Origin: Shinisaurus crocodilurus
Lineage: Eukaryota; Chordata; Lepidosauria; Squamata; Shinisauridae
Reading direction: 5' to 3'
Length of the DNA stretch: 64,000 bases
Assembly: GCA_021292165.1 (NCBI GenBank)
Contig: CM037879.1
Span: 265,417,160-265,481,159 of the forward strand
Shown here: positions 11,385 to 21,755 of the stretch, piece by piece
Layout: each line of letters begins with the position of its first letter
How positions within the stretch are numbered: the stretch's first letter is position 1
The notes under the pieces: generated by a model
Databases searched by the model: none
The model's input: only the letters and a program-made list of their open reading frames with translations
Told to the model about the DNA's origin: nothing
Made by a program: the position numbers and the translations under genes

Positions 11385-11636
11385 CGCAGGGCCATTCCAC
11401 CAGCCCTGCTGAAAGGCCTCCCTCATGACGGCTCCTCCTCCCTCAACTGCCACCACAGCGGCTATTCCAGCAGGCTGAGAGGAGGGAGATGAGAGCACAG
11501 GGCCATTCCACCAGCCCTGCTCAAAGGCCTCCCTCATGACGGCTCCTCCTCCCTCAACTGCCACCACAGCAACCATTCCAGCAGGCTGAGAGGAGGGAGA
11601 TGAGAGAGAGTGCAGGGCCATTCCACCAGCCCTGCC
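11385..11636. repeat. Minisatellite, about 112-bp unit
   Basis: The unit containing GGCCTCCCTCATGACGGCTC, then TCCTCCCTCAACTGCC and CAGCAGGCTGAGAGGAGG, occurs twice nearly identically. CAGCCCTGCT recurs at 11401 and 11512, with a third partial start at 11627. The open frame across it on the minus strand repeats the same peptide and is not evidence of a gene. Confidence 0.8.
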
Positions 11637-11689
11637 AGGAGTATTCATTAATATTCCGCTTTCTTCCCTCCCCATTCCTTTTTCCTTGC

Positions 11690-11804
11690 GTGTCGTGTCT
11701 TTTTAGATTGTAAGCCTGCGGGCAGGGACTGTCTTGTTAATTGCTGTAAACTGCCCAGAGCGCTTCGGCTATTGGGCGGTATAAAAATGAAATAAATAAA
11801 TAAA
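11690..11804 (+). mobile_element. LINE 3' tail fragment
   Basis: ATTGTAAGCCTGCGGGCAGG, then AACTGCCCAGAGCGCTTCGG and GGGCGGTATAAAAATG, ending in AAATAAATAAATAA. This is the 3' UTR style shared by the squamate CR1/L3-like copies at 30210-30297 and 49170-49285. Confidence 0.55.
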
Positions 11805-12110
11805 CATCCTCCAGCCGGTCAGAGGAACCACCCACTAACAGCATCTCAGTCTTGTCTGGATTGAGCTTCAGTTTGTTAGCCCTCATCCAGTCCATTGTCA
11901 CAGCCAGGCACTGGTTTAGCACATCCACAACCTCACCTGATGGAGATGAAAAGGAGAAGTAGAGCTGCAAGTCATCAGCATACTGATGGCAATGCACTCC
12001 AAAACAACCCTACTCAGCGATTTCATGTAGATATTAAATAGCATAGGGGACAAAACCAACCCCTGAAGAACCTCATGCTAATTGTATTGTCAATACAAGA
12101 CAGTTCATTC
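11805..12110 (-). pseudogene. L3/CR1 reverse transcriptase fragment
   Basis: The minus strand reads HCHQYADDLQLYFSF, with the catalytic YADD box, and KLKLNPDKTEMLLVGGSSD, which is the L3/CR1 palm region. It is the same family as the larger copies at 45842-47390 and 53396-54285. It is cut on both sides and has no complete domain. Confidence 0.82.
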
Positions 12111-12470
12111 TGTCAATAAAAGACAGATCCTGGATCCAACCCAGTATGATCAGAGATATGCTATCTGCAACTTAAAATTATGTAAATAGCATGGATTTTA
12201 TGGATTCTCAAAAGGAATTTTTCCTGCAAAATATGAAATGTTAAAATATTTTAAACATCAGTCAGCCAATATACGCCCTACTCCACTCCCAACTTTCCAG
12301 GCTATATTTATGAAAGTCAGTTCCCAATAGAGCTTTCTAGTAAATATATTTACAAAGGGATAGATTGACTGGCCTGGAAACTATGCTATGGTACATATCC
12401 AAGCTATGTTTGATGTACTAGGCACCTAAAGCGCTGTAAGCTAAGGAGCTTTCAGTTCTTAAGCACTCTA
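12111..12470. other. Intronic DNA, nothing recognised
   Basis: AT-rich, with no repeat ends found. The start may be decayed L3 sequence (GATCCTGGATCCAACCC). Confidence 0.35.
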
Positions 12471-12473
12471 AAC

Positions 12474-12600
12474 CAGCGGTTCCCAACCTTTTTGGCACCA
12501 GGGACCGGTTCCGTGGAAGACAATTTTTCCACGGACCGGGGTGGGTGGGTCGCCCACTGCTCACCTCCTGCTGTGTGGCAGCGGGGATGTATCCGAGAGT
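12474..12600 (+). mobile_element. hAT-like DNA transposon end
   Basis: CAGCGGTTCCCAACCTTTTTG, then GCACCAGGGACCGGTTCCG and AATTTTTCCACGGACCGG form a well-known amniote DNA-transposon terminus with internal palindrome (GGTTCCGTGG ... CCACGGACC). The other end is not evident; GC-rich DNA with a GACTCTCGG repeat pair follows to 12665. Confidence 0.55.
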
Positions 12601-13327
12601 CTCGAGGGGGCTGAAGCGAGTCGAACTCGCCCCACTCGACCCCCCCCCCCGAGACTCTCGGCGACCGACCTGCTGCTGCTCAACCCAAACGTGCTGGGGA
12701 AAGGACCTACGAGGTCCCCGGCGCGTCACTTCCTGGTTCTCCGGCGCTGCTCTTTTAACGTAAATACCATGGTAAAGTACCTTAAAATGGCCGCGATTTG
12801 CTCTATCAATAAGTACAGCTACCTTCATACAGATGCTGTAGATGAGTTTTTCTGTTGTGTAGATAGGGCCAGCTCCACGAAGGCCAAAAATGTAAGCCAT
12901 TTCTACCACAGAAATGTTGCCTTTCTAAAAAGCTCTTTGTACCATGTTTCATTTAAAAGTTATTATTGAAATGTAATTGTGACTAAAACAGGTTCTCTTT
13001 TATCAAGGCATTTCTGCTTCTCTCAATACTGTATTTAAAGGCTATGTCTTAAAATCCTAAACAGAAGTTGAAAGGATGAGTGTTTAATCTGAAATGTCCA
13101 AGGATGATGATAGTACTCTGAGTTTAGTACGGTGGTGGTCAAGAATGGTTGAATAAAGGTAGCTGTGTTGGCACATAATTCTAAGCCAGGATTTAGCATT
13201 CTGCACACAACTCCCTGTGAGCACAAGCAAAGCCTCAAGTTCATGGTCTTCCCCCTCCACTCCCTGAGGCGGAAAAAAATATGATTCAGTTTCACTTGCC
13301 CAGATTCCTGGCCTTTCATTATGTACA
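12601..13327. other. Intronic DNA, no gene recognised
   Basis: GC-rich to about 12760, then ordinary AT-rich sequence. An open frame of 142 codons (12541-12969, plus) crosses the transposon end and has no recognisable domain, so I do not call it a gene. Confidence 0.35.
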
Positions 13328-13449
13328 AACCAGGAATCTTGGTTTAAAACAAACTACGGTAGTCAATTGTTAAACAAGCCAAAAGAAACCCCTGGATTGT
13401 TTTGCTGGCTTGTTAAACTAGAGTTTGTCCTAAACCATGATTCCTGGTT
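13328..13449. mobile_element. Small fold-back (MITE-like) element
   Basis: AACCAGGAATCTTGGTTTA at 13328-13346 is repeated in inverse orientation at 13431-13449 with one mismatch, enclosing about 85 bp. A related word set (AACCATGGTTT, GGTTCRYATGTAAC) recurs at 17787-18200. Copy boundaries may lie further out because I see no clear target duplication. Confidence 0.55.
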
Positions 13450-14001
13450 CGTATGTAACAAGCTAGGAATCGAGGACAGTGAAACTAAACTTAGCAAGGG
13501 TCTTCCTCCCAGTTGCTTAGAAGGAGAGGGGGCCATGCACGAGCCTGAGGCTTTGCTGTGGTTTGCAGAGGCTCATGTATGTAACAGTAAATTGTGGCTA
13601 AGCATTATGTGCAAACTAACCTGTTGTCATTCACCCACTCCATATGGCCTCCTCTTTATTGGTTTTTAGGAAAACCTAAATACCATTTTATTTTGGTCAG
13701 CTTTTGGATGATCTTAGTATTTTATTATTGTTTGGTTTTTTTACTAATCTTTGTTTTCATTTGAAGCAATACATATCACAGAAGGAGAGGGGAAGCAATA
13801 TTGTTCATAGCTTAGAATTTCCAGTTTTAACAAAATACTTTTATATACTAATCCTTACTATTAAAACTTTTTCTTTTATACTGTACTCAATAAAACATAA
13901 GGTTGTACTACATCTTAGAGATTGTTGTTCCAATACATAACAAACTCAGTAAACTCTCTTTGTCTTACCTTCTTTATGTTTGTTAATTTAACCATATAGA
14001 C
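13450..14001. other. Intronic DNA, nothing recognised
   Basis: Partly similar in vocabulary to the fold-back element before it up to about 13640, then AT-rich sequence without coding or repeat signals. Confidence 0.35.
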
Positions 14002-14128
14002 CAGGGCTCTCCAAACTTGGGTCCCCAGATGTTTCTGGCCTACAGCTCCCAGCATACCCAGCCAGCATGGCTAATGGCAAGGGATTCTGGGAGCTGTAGG
14101 TCAGCAACATCTGGGGACCCAAGCCCTG
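14002..14128. mobile_element. Fold-back hAT MITE, 127 bp, 8-bp target duplication
   Basis: It starts CAGGGCTCTCCAAACTTGGG and ends GGGACCCAAGCCCTG; most of the element pairs with itself (CAGATGTTTCTGGCCTACAG with CTGTAGGTCAGCAACATCTG). The flanks are ATATAGAC at 13994-14001 and 14129-14136. Same family as 39430-39565, 54286-54421 and 58925-61325. Confidence 0.88.
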
Positions 14129-14229
14129 ATATAGACTATATCCCAAACACATCTAAAGATGATCCAAATTATTTTTTCCACTTGAAAGAAGAAATGGCTA
14201 TACAAGCAGCTGTGTTTCTTTTATAACTA

Positions 14230-14479
14230 CAGTCATGCCTTGCATTGAGAGCATAATTTGTTCCGGAAACGCGCTTGTAATCCAAAACACTCTTATATCA
14301 AAACGAAACACACACCCCAAAAAAATTTGTACAGAGATTTTTAATTTAAGCCATACCACAGTACTTGTATTGCAAGACGTTGCTTGTATATCAAGTAAAA
14401 AAAAAATTAAATATTTTAAAATTTGCTTGTCTTGCAAAACGCTCTCAAACCAAGTTACTTGCAATCCAAGGTATTACTG
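14230..14479. mobile_element. Tc1/mariner-type MITE (Tigger-like), TA duplication
   Basis: Ends are CAGTCATGCCTTG and, inverted, CAGTAATACCTTG, each next to TA (14228-14229 and 14480-14481). The interior is internally repetitive, with TTGTAATCCAA / TTGCAATCCAAGG. No coding sequence. The start CAGT...CCTTG resembles pogo/Tigger-derived MITEs. Confidence 0.78.
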
Positions 14480-14549
14480 TATTTTATCTGCTGTTATTTC
14501 ATATGGTTATATTGTTATGTGATTGTTTGGATGTGTTAAGAACTTCAAA

Positions 14550-14640
14550 TTGATATTTGCTATTGTAAGCTGCCCTGTGAGGTTATATACTTTAAAGGCT
14601 GGGATGTTAAATCTATTAAATAAATAAATAAAATAAATTC
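14550..14640 (+). mobile_element. LINE 3' tail fragment
   Basis: TTGTAAGCTGCCCTGTGAGG followed by AAAGGCTGGGATGTTAAATC and AATAAATAAATAAAAT looks like a LINE 3' UTR end. Too short for family assignment. Confidence 0.4.
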
Positions 14641-15140
14641 AAGGTAATGGTAGGAAAGAAGTGAATCCCTATGAATGAAATATAATGAACAACCACCAAG
14701 AAGGAGGGTGGCTGAGTGGTCCAAAATAACATTTCTGTGTCCCTTCACCCCCAAGCATTTCTCTTATGGATGCAGGTCACAAGATGTAACTGTTCGAAAT
14801 CCTTTCATGGAAATGTTGTACCCTAAATCTTTCCTGACAGCTCAGTTTCCCTTTCTAACAAACCACCTGTCAAAGAAATTTTACATTTTTGTCTCTCTCA
14901 CACTCCAAAAGTCACAAAGTACCACTTCCTAATACAATGAATGAGCTATTAATTCCCCACTTCCTGTTTATATCAGCAAGAAAATACATTTCTCCAATCC
15001 CTGTATTTCTCACATCTGGGTCTACACTATGCCTACTGTTAGATTATACTGCAAACTGGATCAAACCCTGAACGCAACATCTAGACCTCCTCCTCTGTGT
15101 TTTGCTTGCCTTTAACAACTTTAAACTGCATTATACTTAG
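14641..15140. other. Intronic DNA, nothing recognised
   Basis: AT-rich, no repeat boundaries or exon-like open frames. Confidence 0.4.
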
Positions 15141-15144
15141 GAAA

Positions 15145-15515
15145 ACGAATGGACGTATGCTGCTCAACAAGATCTGCCACAGACGGCAGTCTCCCTGTCC
15201 CATCAGCCAGAGAAACCAGGCTGGTGGGGACTAGGAGGAGGGCCTTTTCTGTGGCAGCCCCCAATTTATGGAACTCTCTCCCCAGTGACCTCCGCCATGC
15301 CCCTTCCTTGATTAGCTTCCGTCGTGCATTAAAAACGTGGCTTTTCAGACGGGAATATGAGGTGGGTTAGGATTTTTAAGTTGTTATGTTTTTAATTGTG
15401 TTTTATACTGTGTGTGTGTGTCCCCCCCTGTATTTTATTGGATTGTAAATCGCTCAGAGTGGCCGGATATCTGGCCAGATGGGCGATTCAGAAATATAAT
15501 AAATAAATAAATAAA
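15145..15515 (+). mobile_element. L3/CR1 LINE 3' end
   Basis: The plus strand encodes the last ~70 residues of the LINE ORF2: STRSATDGSLPVPSARETR, then RRRAFSVAAPNLWNSLPSDL and SFRRALKTWLFR, then a stop. The 3' UTR contains GATTGTAAATCGCTCAGAG and ends in AATAAATAAATAAAT. 5' truncated, as is usual for LINEs. The same C-terminus is encoded on the minus strand at 45894-46202. Confidence 0.85.
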
Positions 15516-16746
15516 TGTTCCCCTTTACACCAACAGCCTTAAATTCTCATTTAGCAGCAGAATATGGGAAGGCTACGAGGCTACAGTACTTTGAAATTAT
15601 TTTGTTATCTCTTTAAGTGACATTTAAATGTGTCAATTAAAACACATTGTGAAAATAAAAAAATGAATAGATGCATGTTCATTGAACAAGATAAGGAACA
15701 AAAATGTAGAAAACAGCAGTATGAAATTTCTTGATAGAATAGCTAGAGCACACAATATGCTCTAATATGCACATAAAAACAATATGTCTTTATATGTTAA
15801 AAAGCCCACAGCCCTTCAGACTGCCAAGCAAATCATCAATTTTAAATAGGCAACTTGATGTATGTGCTAATATTGCTTAGCCAACATTTCAGTGTAATTA
15901 TTTCTAGTGAAGTCTTTACATAACATAACATGCTGTCCTAATGGAAAGGTCAATGTCATTTAGCAGAGCATCCAAGATGTTTACAAAATCTCTCAACTAG
16001 CGAGCATCCACTTTCATAGCAAGCACACTTTCTTTGGTATCTATTTTAAAATTCTACCTGGACGTGCAATATATTGTTTATAAGTACAGGGAACAGTAAA
16101 TCTATCTACTGAAACACACAAATAGGTACAACACATACAAACTTAATTTTTGTAGTAGTGATTCTCCATGGATATACTAATTTTCTACAACTTTTAGGGA
16201 AGTCTCACTTTTACACTACACAAGAATGGGTGAAACCAAGCTGTGTGCTCTTATGATCATACCAAATTAGAAAAATTAGAGAAACATAGTAATATACCTC
16301 CTTATCACATATTCCAATTATTGAAAAATCTTACTCAGAAGGTCCTCCCATTCTCCATTAGCGCTATACATTCTGCCCTGTCTTACTTTAGTAAGCTCCC
16401 AGTCCCAATATAGGTACTTTTCAAGTATCCTGCCACCAGAGCAACCCATAATGTCTATGAGAGTTTCTACTGCTATTGCTCTTATCTTACTTGAGAATGT
16501 ATGAAGACAGGTGGAATTAAAATCAAGTCCACCTCCCAACAACTTTAGGCGGCTGGGCTGAGGTATAAATGTTATAAACAGATACAGGAAGCTCATTCAT
16601 ACATACATATTATGAATATGGATAATATGTCTGTTACATTACACAGAAAAGAGTTTATGGTCAATCATTATTCTGATGAATGTAATAATCAAATAGAGAA
16701 GTACTATGTAATCTTTAATAATAAGAGGAGACTAAGGGCTTTTTTA
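15516..16746. other. Intronic DNA, no gene recognised
   Basis: Long AT-rich stretch. The minus-strand open frame at 16318-16596 (92 codons) shows no domain I know. No repeat ends seen. Confidence 0.35.
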
Positions 16747-16748
16747 TA

Positions 16749-16969
16749 CAGGCAGTCCCTGGGTGACGAATGTCCCAACTTACGGACAACTCATACTTAA
16801 GAACGGACCACCATATATGTAAAAATCTGAGTGAAATGGTTTGTACTTACGAACGCACTATACTTTGCGACACTTTGAAAACATTGCGTGGCTTCTGTTC
16901 CAACTTACATACACATTAGACTTAGACAGACTTACGAACGGAACTCGTTCATAGCCCAGGGACTAGCTG
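16749..16969. mobile_element. Tigger-like MITE, 221 bp, TA duplication
   Basis: Starts CAGGCAGTCCCTGGG and ends, inverted, CAGCTAGTCCCTGGG; TA lies on both sides (16747-16748, 16970-16971). The interior is palindromic (ACTTACGGACAACTC, CTTACGAACGGAACTCG). Same family as 24438-24652. Confidence 0.85.
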
Positions 16970-17316
16970 TATATTGAGGGGCGTAAAGCCTCAAACACTA
17001 GTGTGTGCACCTGTATGCTGACAGTTAGCAAAGTTGAACTTCACTAGGGACTCCCTCAACAGCACAATTCAGATGTGTACCGTAACTGCATTTCTTACAC
17101 TGCTTTCCTAGCCAAGTCTCTCCCTCCATCCCCTATATATGTTAGGCTGCAAGCTACTTGGGGTCAGGGATCTGTCTAATTTTTGCTCAATGAACTCAGT
17201 AAAGCACCATGTACACTGATAATGGGGAAAACTCCAGCACTAGTCAAAGCTTCTGTAAAAGAGTGAAAGGTCACAAAAATGAGCTGCCAAAGGAACCAGA
17301 TATTGGTTTGTTTCCA

Positions 17317-17756
17317 ATGGTGTCATTCCAATAGTCCAAAGCTGCACAAACCCTGTTTTTATCCTTGCACAAGCGTCAAATCCAATACTCGTTTCTGAAT
17401 GCACAGGATGTTATACAAGCTGTTTCACAAGTCATTGTGCAAGCTGCTCTGCAAATCGTTGCACAACTCATTCTGACACCATTAGAAGTGTTGTAATGAG
17501 TTGTGCAATGCAAACTTCATTTGATGTTTGTGCTAGTTCTGGGTTATATACAACAATGCTAGCAGAAAAAGTACAAGAGTTGGTTGCACAACCGCTGTCA
17601 GAACTGCCACAAGTAGAGCAAGCAACACCCAGTCTAATGAAGTTGCCACAACGGCTTGTGCAAGCAAAATCAAAGTATTTGAGTTGAGACTTGCACAAGG
17701 ATAGAAACATGTTTTTTGCAAGCAGAAGAAGCTTTGCGCAAGTGGAATGACACCAT
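17317..17756. mobile_element. Fold-back MITE, about 440 bp
   Basis: A perfect 14-bp inverted repeat ATGGTGTCATTCCA (17317-17330 and 17743-17756) is followed inwards by further inverted similarity (TTTTTATCCTTGCACAAG against CTTGCACAAGGATAG). Repeated GTTGCACAA-type words fill the middle. No transposase; superfamily unknown because no target duplication is clear. Confidence 0.65.
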
Positions 17757-17779
17757 ATGGGACACAACCCAGTGGCCTG

Positions 17780-18205
17780 GCTCACACATAACACTAACCC
17801 ATAGTTTATTTAAACCATGGTTTGTTGCCCTACTGAAAGTTTGCCTGGGAGATGATCAAGCAAACAATGGTTATTTTCTCAGTCCCTGGGTTGTTTGTTT
17901 CCCTCCTCCTTCGCCTACTCCCTTCCCCTGTATTCCAACTGCCTTTGAGGTACTGCAGTACTGGTATGTTAAGAGGCTGTTGGTTTTTTTTACCACCCTT
18001 GCCCACCACCTCTGTAGACTGGTGAAACAGCCGATGAACAACCCATGATTCTCGGTTCGCACATAACAACAACCCACATTTCACAACCTAACAACAAACC
18101 ATAGGTTCTCTTCAAGGGTTTTTCATAGATAAAAACCCACTGAAGACATAGTTCCAGGTTCACATGTAACAGCAATCCACAACTCAACAAACCATGGTTT
18201 AAAGT
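17780..18205. mobile_element. MITE-like inverted-repeat DNA
   Basis: TTAAACCATGGTTTGTTG near 17810 and AACAAACCATGGTTTAAAG near 18188 are inverted relatives, with CACATAACA-type words repeated between them. Probably one or two copies of a squamate fold-back family; exact ends uncertain. Confidence 0.45.
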
Positions 18206-18410
18206 GGAAATATATCACTGGGAGAAATTTAGATGCAAATGTGAAAATAAGAAGGAGCTAACACCTATAAATATTATTCTTGAAAAAATGAAGAAAAGTT
18301 ATCCTGATGACACATACAGGAATCTCAAGGAATATAGGAAAGAGTTTAATATATCAATGTGTATATAGTAACTTTATCAGGAATAAACTCAATACTGTCA
18401 ATACATAGAA

Positions 18411-18640
18411 AGCCAGTGTGGTGTAGTGGCTAGAGCGCTGGACTGGGACTCAGGAGATCCGGGTTCTAGTCCCCATTCGTCCATGAGGCTCACTGGGTGA
18501 CTTTGGGCCAGTCACGGACTCTCAGCCTAACCTACCTCACAGGGTTGTTGTGAGGATAAAATGGAGAGGAGGAGGATTATGTAAGTTGCCTTGGGTTCCT
18601 TGCAGGAAAAAAGGCAGGATATTAATATAATAATAAATAG
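18411..18640 (+). mobile_element. Sauria-type tRNA SINE
   Basis: Complete copy: AGCCAGTGTGGTGTAGTGGC head with A box, B box GATCCGGGTTCTAGTCC, the CTCACTGGGTGACTTTGG core and CTACCTCACAGGGTTG. The RTE-like tail ends ATTAATATAATAATAAAT. Confidence 0.9.
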
Positions 18641-19494
18641 AGGAAAAGCAGACCATCCCTGAAACTTCTGCTTTTTCTAAAGAAAATTCAATCTCCCCCA
18701 CACACTTCCCTCTCTTATCCCTACTATAAGCCAAGTTTCAGCCACAAACATTAGATACATCTGTCATCCGAAATAAGGCAACACAAACACCTCTATGTAA
18801 GCTTTTCCAGTAAACAGTGGCATTCCTGTCCTGACAATCTGAAACAGACATATTCTGAAGAGACTAAGAACTCCTGAAGAAACAATGCACCCCCTAAACA
18901 AACCACCAAGTAAAGCCTTAGCCATCTTACATTCACCAAATGTAAGATGGACACCTAACCCTAACCCTCACCCCCCTATTTCATAGAATATAACCATACT
19001 CCATACTACAGCTCTAAACAGTTTGTTTTAATTATTATCCCCAACATCTTCAGAAGGGCCACTAATATTGTAAATAATTGGCTTTTGGACCATGCTATTA
19101 AGCCCAAATACTTGGCTTCAACAGAGATAGTAATGAGGCCAGCTCATGGACCTGGATTTCGCAGAATTTCCTGGCTCTCACCTATACAAAACACAGGATG
19201 CAGTACATAAACAAAGGGAAGTTGCAGTCAATCATGGTTTCCCTTCCTAAAGGCGGAGTTTCAAATTTAAAGTATCCCACATTTAAAGTCCCCCAAGTTT
19301 TCTGCAAAGCAGCAAAGTCCCAGCTCTGTAGAGACGGAAGAACGCCGCTGTCCTCACAGTGCTAGCCTCCATGAGCTGAAAACAGCCACAATCACACACT
19401 ATTGTTTGTTTTTCACATCCCAGCTCTCGGGATGCGGTCCCTACCCTGTCTGCTGCCTCTAGGTCCTTTCCCTGCTGCATCTCAGCCGGCGTCC
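18641..19494. other. Intronic DNA close to TRIM24 exon 1
   Basis: No exon or clear repeat seen. ACCCTAACCCTA near 18954-18965 is a short telomere-like word, two units only. Confidence 0.35.
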
Positions 19495-19500
19495 CTGCAT

Positions 19501-19560
19501 ACTTCATGCATCTGATGAAGCGGGTTCCTGCCTACCAAAGCTCATGATACAATACCTTAG
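19501..19560 (+). repeat. Degenerate hammerhead-like repeat fragment
   Basis: CATCTGATGAAGCGGGTTCC, then TACCAAAGCTCATGATACAA matches the CATCTGATGAAGT...AAAGCTTATG block of the family at 39030-40740. It carries the CTGATGA core word. It is a short relic 370 bp inside intron 1. Confidence 0.5.
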
Positions 19561-19925
19561 TTAAAAGCATGCCACGGAACCAGCTTTGGGTCAGCCCCGA
19601 AACCGATTTCCAACCCCAGGACTTCTCTTTGAAACGTATTTAGAGAAGAATGCTTTCCCCCTCACCTCTCCGCTTCCTATGCATATGGGGTTAGAGGGGA
19701 AGGGCTTCCACAACAAAGGGCGACAAGCAGACCAGGTTTAGCCCCGGTACTTCTTTCCGCCGATTAAACGCCGACTACACAGACTGATTCATCACTGCTA
19801 CTCTTCCGGCACCTGGCGTGAGTGGAATCGCGAAGGTCGTCGCCCCCTCCTCCCGCCCTCCTCCGCTACTGCTTCAGCGCCGCGAAGCTCGCTCTACCGA
19901 GGACTGACGACGAGGCGCGTCTGTT

Positions 19926-19933
19926 TCCTTACC
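19926..19933 (-). other. TRIM24: Splice donor of TRIM24 intron 1
   Basis: On the minus strand the exon ends CAACCCG-G followed by GTAAGG, a near-perfect consensus donor with GT at 19932-19931. The exon ends in phase 1, leaving a G to start the next codon. That agrees with the valine that begins the VGVIRCPVC stretch of exon 2 in other vertebrates. The exon 2 acceptor lies beyond the left edge of the window. Confidence 0.85.
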
Positions 19934-20311
19934 CGGGTTGCAGTGCAGCGGCGAGGGCGGCGTGGAGACGGGCGAAGACGGGCCCGGGGAAGGCTGAAGC
20001 AAGGGCGGAGGCGGAGGCAACGGTGGGTCTTTGGGGGCCCCGCCTGGCGAAGGCGCTGCGGGAGGCGGCAGCATGAGGTAGCGATGAGGCGGAGGCAGGC
20101 AGCGCAGGCACAGCGAGTGGAGGCAAGGCAGCAGCTTGGGCCGCCGGCTCTGGATGTGCAGCCCGCACACCCCGCAAGTGTCCAACAGGTTGACCCGCGA
20201 CTCTCCGTTGGCCCAGTCCGCAGGGCCTTGCCGGCTTTCAGCCTCGTTTTCCCCACTCATGGCGACGGGACCGAGGAGGCAGGGCCCCGCTTCCGCTGGA
20301 GACTCGTCCAT
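19933..20311 (-). CDS. TRIM24: TRIM24 (TIF1-alpha) first coding exon, partial
   Basis: TRIM24 is a nuclear TRIM-family co-regulator and E3 ubiquitin ligase; only its N-terminus is encoded here. The exon gives 126 codons plus one base. Residues 19-30 ([12 protein letters not shown]) match the conserved TRIM24 N-terminus. Next comes the first half of the RING finger: C46 and C49, then C63, H65, C68 and C71 within [14 protein letters not shown]. The segment HRYLMLP is also TRIM24-like and separates it from TRIM33. A proline-rich linker (about residues 81-125) follows. The remaining RING cysteines (CPVC in the family) should lie on exon 2, outside the window. Two in-frame ATGs are possible: 20311, with A at -3 and G at +4, and 20260, with G at -3, which starts directly at the conserved SGENE block. 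The open frame runs on to 19874, but that part is intron after the donor. The family match is from memory of human TRIM24. Confidence 0.93.
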
Positions 20312-20620
20312 TGTTTGGCGGCGGCGGCGTCGACACCAGGCGCAAAATGCCCCTCGCCGCGGCCGCTTCCCTCCCCGCTCCTCGCAAGGGAGCCCCGCCC
20401 CTCAACGGTCGCTCGCGGCGACGGCCGCTGTCTTCTCCGCAACTGTCGCGTCGACGCGCCTCGACCGAACCTGGAGAGGCGCTCGCTCGCGCAGACAGCC
20501 GCGCGCGACCAACGGCCACCCGGCCCCGCCCCCTTCGCTCTGCCCTCTCCAGTGACAGAACCGCAGCTCGGCTCCTCCTCCGAAGCCACGGCCCCTCCCC
20601 TTTACATGTACTGAAGAAAG

Positions 20621-21068
20621 AAAACACCTAACCTAACCAGAAAGTTGAACTGCGGGCAGAAAAAAAAAAAAAAAAGTGGATGGATCACGCACTAACTCCA
20701 GTTCATCTTTTTCAAAGGCTCTCTACCTCATTTAGTGTGATGACTGGTCGGCTGGAGTTAACAAGATTTGAAAACTGAAAAATAGTTTAAGGCGGTGGTC
20801 AGCTGGCAACTCAGGATACTGCTGCGGTTGCCATGTGAAACCTTTCTGTAGTAAAGACTGTTGAATAAAATAAGTACTATTGTGATTGTGTGTGTGATTT
20901 AGTTCTTACCGTTCCTAAAGTGGAGCTGCTGCGTCTGCCGCTTGACAAGGTTATACAAAAACATACACAAAGTACACCCATCTTCCTTGTAAAATGCTGT
21001 ATTGAGTTGTAAATTAACAGGTGTTAGTAATCAGATCTGCACCATTGTTTAAGAAATATGTGAAGACC
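20621..21068. other. Upstream flank of TRIM24, nothing recognised
   Basis: Contains a 16-base A run near 20660 and otherwise ordinary sequence. No other divergent gene start is evident. Confidence 0.4.
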
Positions 21069-21071
21069 TAC

Positions 21072-21160
21072 AAGGGGCAAGCTTGATTTAAATCAGTGTT
21101 TTCTCTAGGAGATTTGAATCAGTGATTCAAATCATCTTTATCTAAATCAAGCCACCCTCA
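21072..21160. mobile_element. Very short hAT MITE of the GATTTAAATC family
   Basis: GGGGCAAGCTTGATTTAAATC at the left and TAAATCAAGCCACCC at the right are imperfect inverted ends of the same type as 939-2457. Length about 90 bp. No clear 8-bp duplication. Confidence 0.5.
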
Positions 21161-21400
21161 AAGATTTTTAAAGGAATCTCTGGCAATATGAAATCCTTCA
21201 GGTACAATGGCCTTTTGTGTAAAGGAAGATTGAAATATGAATTTAGGTACTGTTCCAGTACTTAAGCCTTTTTAAAAGCCTTAAAAGTGCTTGGAAGCAG
21301 TGGAATAGGAAGAAACTGAAGCAGACAACACAGATCTTTTGCTGGTGGTGAACTAATGTGCCAGCCAGTGAATGACTGATGGAGTGGTTGTTGGGGTTGT

Positions 21401-21755
21401 TTATTTATTTATTGCATTTATACCCCGCTCTTCAGCCAGAAAAGGCTCCCAGAGTGACTTACAAAGATTAATAAGCCAGTCCCTGCCCTCAGGCTCACAA
21501 TCTAAAAGACATGTCACAAAAGGAAAAGGGATTGGGAGGGAGGAGGAAGAATGCAAAACTCAGGCACCAGTTTTATTTATTTATTTATTTATTGCATTTA
21601 TACCCCGCTCTTCAGCCAGAAAAGGCTGCCAGAGTGACTTACAAAGATTAATAATAAGACAGTCCCTGCCCTCAGGCTCACAATCTAAAAGACATGTCAC
21701 AAAAGGAAAAGGGATTGGGAGGGAGGAGGAAGAATGCAAAACTCAGGCACCAGTT
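21401..21755. repeat. 180-bp tandem duplication of a LINE-tail-like unit
   Basis: Two nearly identical copies: ATTGCATTTATACCCCGCTC at 21411 and at 21591, each running through GACATGTCACAAAAGG to CAGGCACCAGTT. Copy 2 has small differences (ATAATAAG insertion, CTGCC for CTCCC). Contains the squamate 'TTTATACCCCGCTCTTCAGCC' LINE-tail motif read in reverse. Confidence 0.8.

Larger units (their letters stand above)
19800..20620 (-). promoter_or_regulatory. TRIM24: TRIM24 CpG island, promoter and 5' UTR
   Basis: This is a dense run of CpG in otherwise AT-rich DNA, covering exon 1 and about 300 bp upstream of it. GC boxes of the Sp1 type (CCCCGCCCC on the plus strand) occur near 20391-20402 and 20522-20532. 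I see no obvious TATA box just upstream of the coding start, which fits a dispersed CpG-island promoter. Long open frames on both strands here are by-products of GC richness. The transcription start cannot be fixed from sequence; it probably lies between 20312 and 20600. Confidence 0.75.

Noticed and set aside
12541..12969. 142-codon open frame, plus strand
   Set aside because: It starts inside a DNA-transposon end and crosses a GC-rich stretch with no recognisable domain; looks like chance.
19943..20631. Several long open frames overlapping TRIM24 exon 1
   Set aside because: CpG-island composition lacks stop codons; only the minus frame with the RING motif has homology.
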